A stretch of DNA of 29,377 nt from CAJUPY01 sp051871275 (GTDB lineage: Bacteria; Bacteroidota; Bacteroidia; Bacteroidales; Muribaculaceae), in the NCBI GenBank assembly GCA_051871275.1, contig JBJECR010000132.1, forward strand, positions 1 through 29,377. The letters run 5' to 3'. Position numbers and translations under genes: made by a program. Positions 29,298 to 29,377 of the stretch are shown here, one piece after another. Each line of letters opens with the position of its first letter. Within the stretch, counting starts at the first letter, position 1. Under the pieces are notes generated by a model. It saw only the letters and a program-made list of their open reading frames with translations. It was not told the DNA's origin and made no database searches.

Positions 29298-29377
29298 TTA
29301 CTTATATATGATTTCTGCATTGCCGGATTTCCAGATATCAGGAAGCAAATCACTATTTGCACTTAAAGCGTTATAAA
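29298..29377 (-). CDS. C-terminal fragment of an unidentified gene, cut by the window edge
   Basis: The minus strand from the right edge reads 25 codons in frame and ends with TAA at 29298-29300. The peptide ends in SDLLPDIWKSGNAEIIYK. It is too short for a family call. It is 24 nt from the OmpA start codon and on the same strand, so it is probably the preceding gene of the surface operon. A fimbrial or surface protein is only a guess from the context. An alternative is that this is chance coding in the leader of the OmpA gene. Confidence 0.5.
   Translation of the reverse strand, partial: YNALSANSDLLPDIWKSGNAEIIYK

Overview
The window is a stretch of a Bacteroidota chromosome, most likely order Bacteroidales. 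The evidence is the gene content: DUF4494 and DUF4492 proteins, a Mfa2/FimB-like lipoprotein, a VorB-type 2-oxoacid:ferredoxin oxidoreductase, FucP-type MFS and a BamD/omega pair. Upstream regions also carry the Bacteroidota promoter signature (TTTG, about 19-20 nt, TAnnTTTG) and no obvious Shine-Dalgarno sequences. Every gene I accept lies on the minus strand, so transcription runs from the right end to the left end. I see no tRNA, rRNA, CRISPR array, IS element or prophage.

Right to left: (1) 29377-26713 is a surface-structure operon: the tail of an unidentified gene, an OmpA-type outer membrane protein and a fimbrial-anchor-like lipoprotein, closed by a strong terminator. (2) 26626-26539 is a short tandem repeat. 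(3) 26308-19570 is a compact run: four-subunit 2-oxoacid:ferredoxin oxidoreductase (ferredoxin, alpha, TPP beta, gamma), lgt, an M23 peptidase and trkH. (4) About 19430-19231 holds a rod-shaped RNA with its own terminator, my best candidate for a 6S-like RNA. (5) 19145-12533 is a tight unit with a good promoter: TonB-dependent receptor, lipoprotein, DUF4492, cydA, cydB and a small lipoprotein. (6) 12514-12383 carries two large hairpins in front of bamD, followed by the omega/Rpb6-like subunit and then rpsO with its own promoter and terminator.

(7) 10485-9046 is a DUF234-type ATPase, probably accessory. (8) 8955-6490 is DUF4494, YggS (PLP homeostasis) and a sugar MFS transporter, closed by a strong terminator. 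(9) 6365-4785 is a second accessory ATP-binding regulator (AlbA_2 type), AT-rich and with a peptide-repeat linker. (10) 4697-85 is a housekeeping run: trmB, mrp, aroQ, O-methyltransferase, HAD phosphatase and ribF.

Most of the window is ordinary core genome. The points most worth attention are the 6S-like RNA, the TonB-receptor/cytochrome bd transcription unit, the double hairpin before bamD, and a promoter-like block shared by two unrelated ATPase genes and, more loosely, by the oxidoreductase operon.
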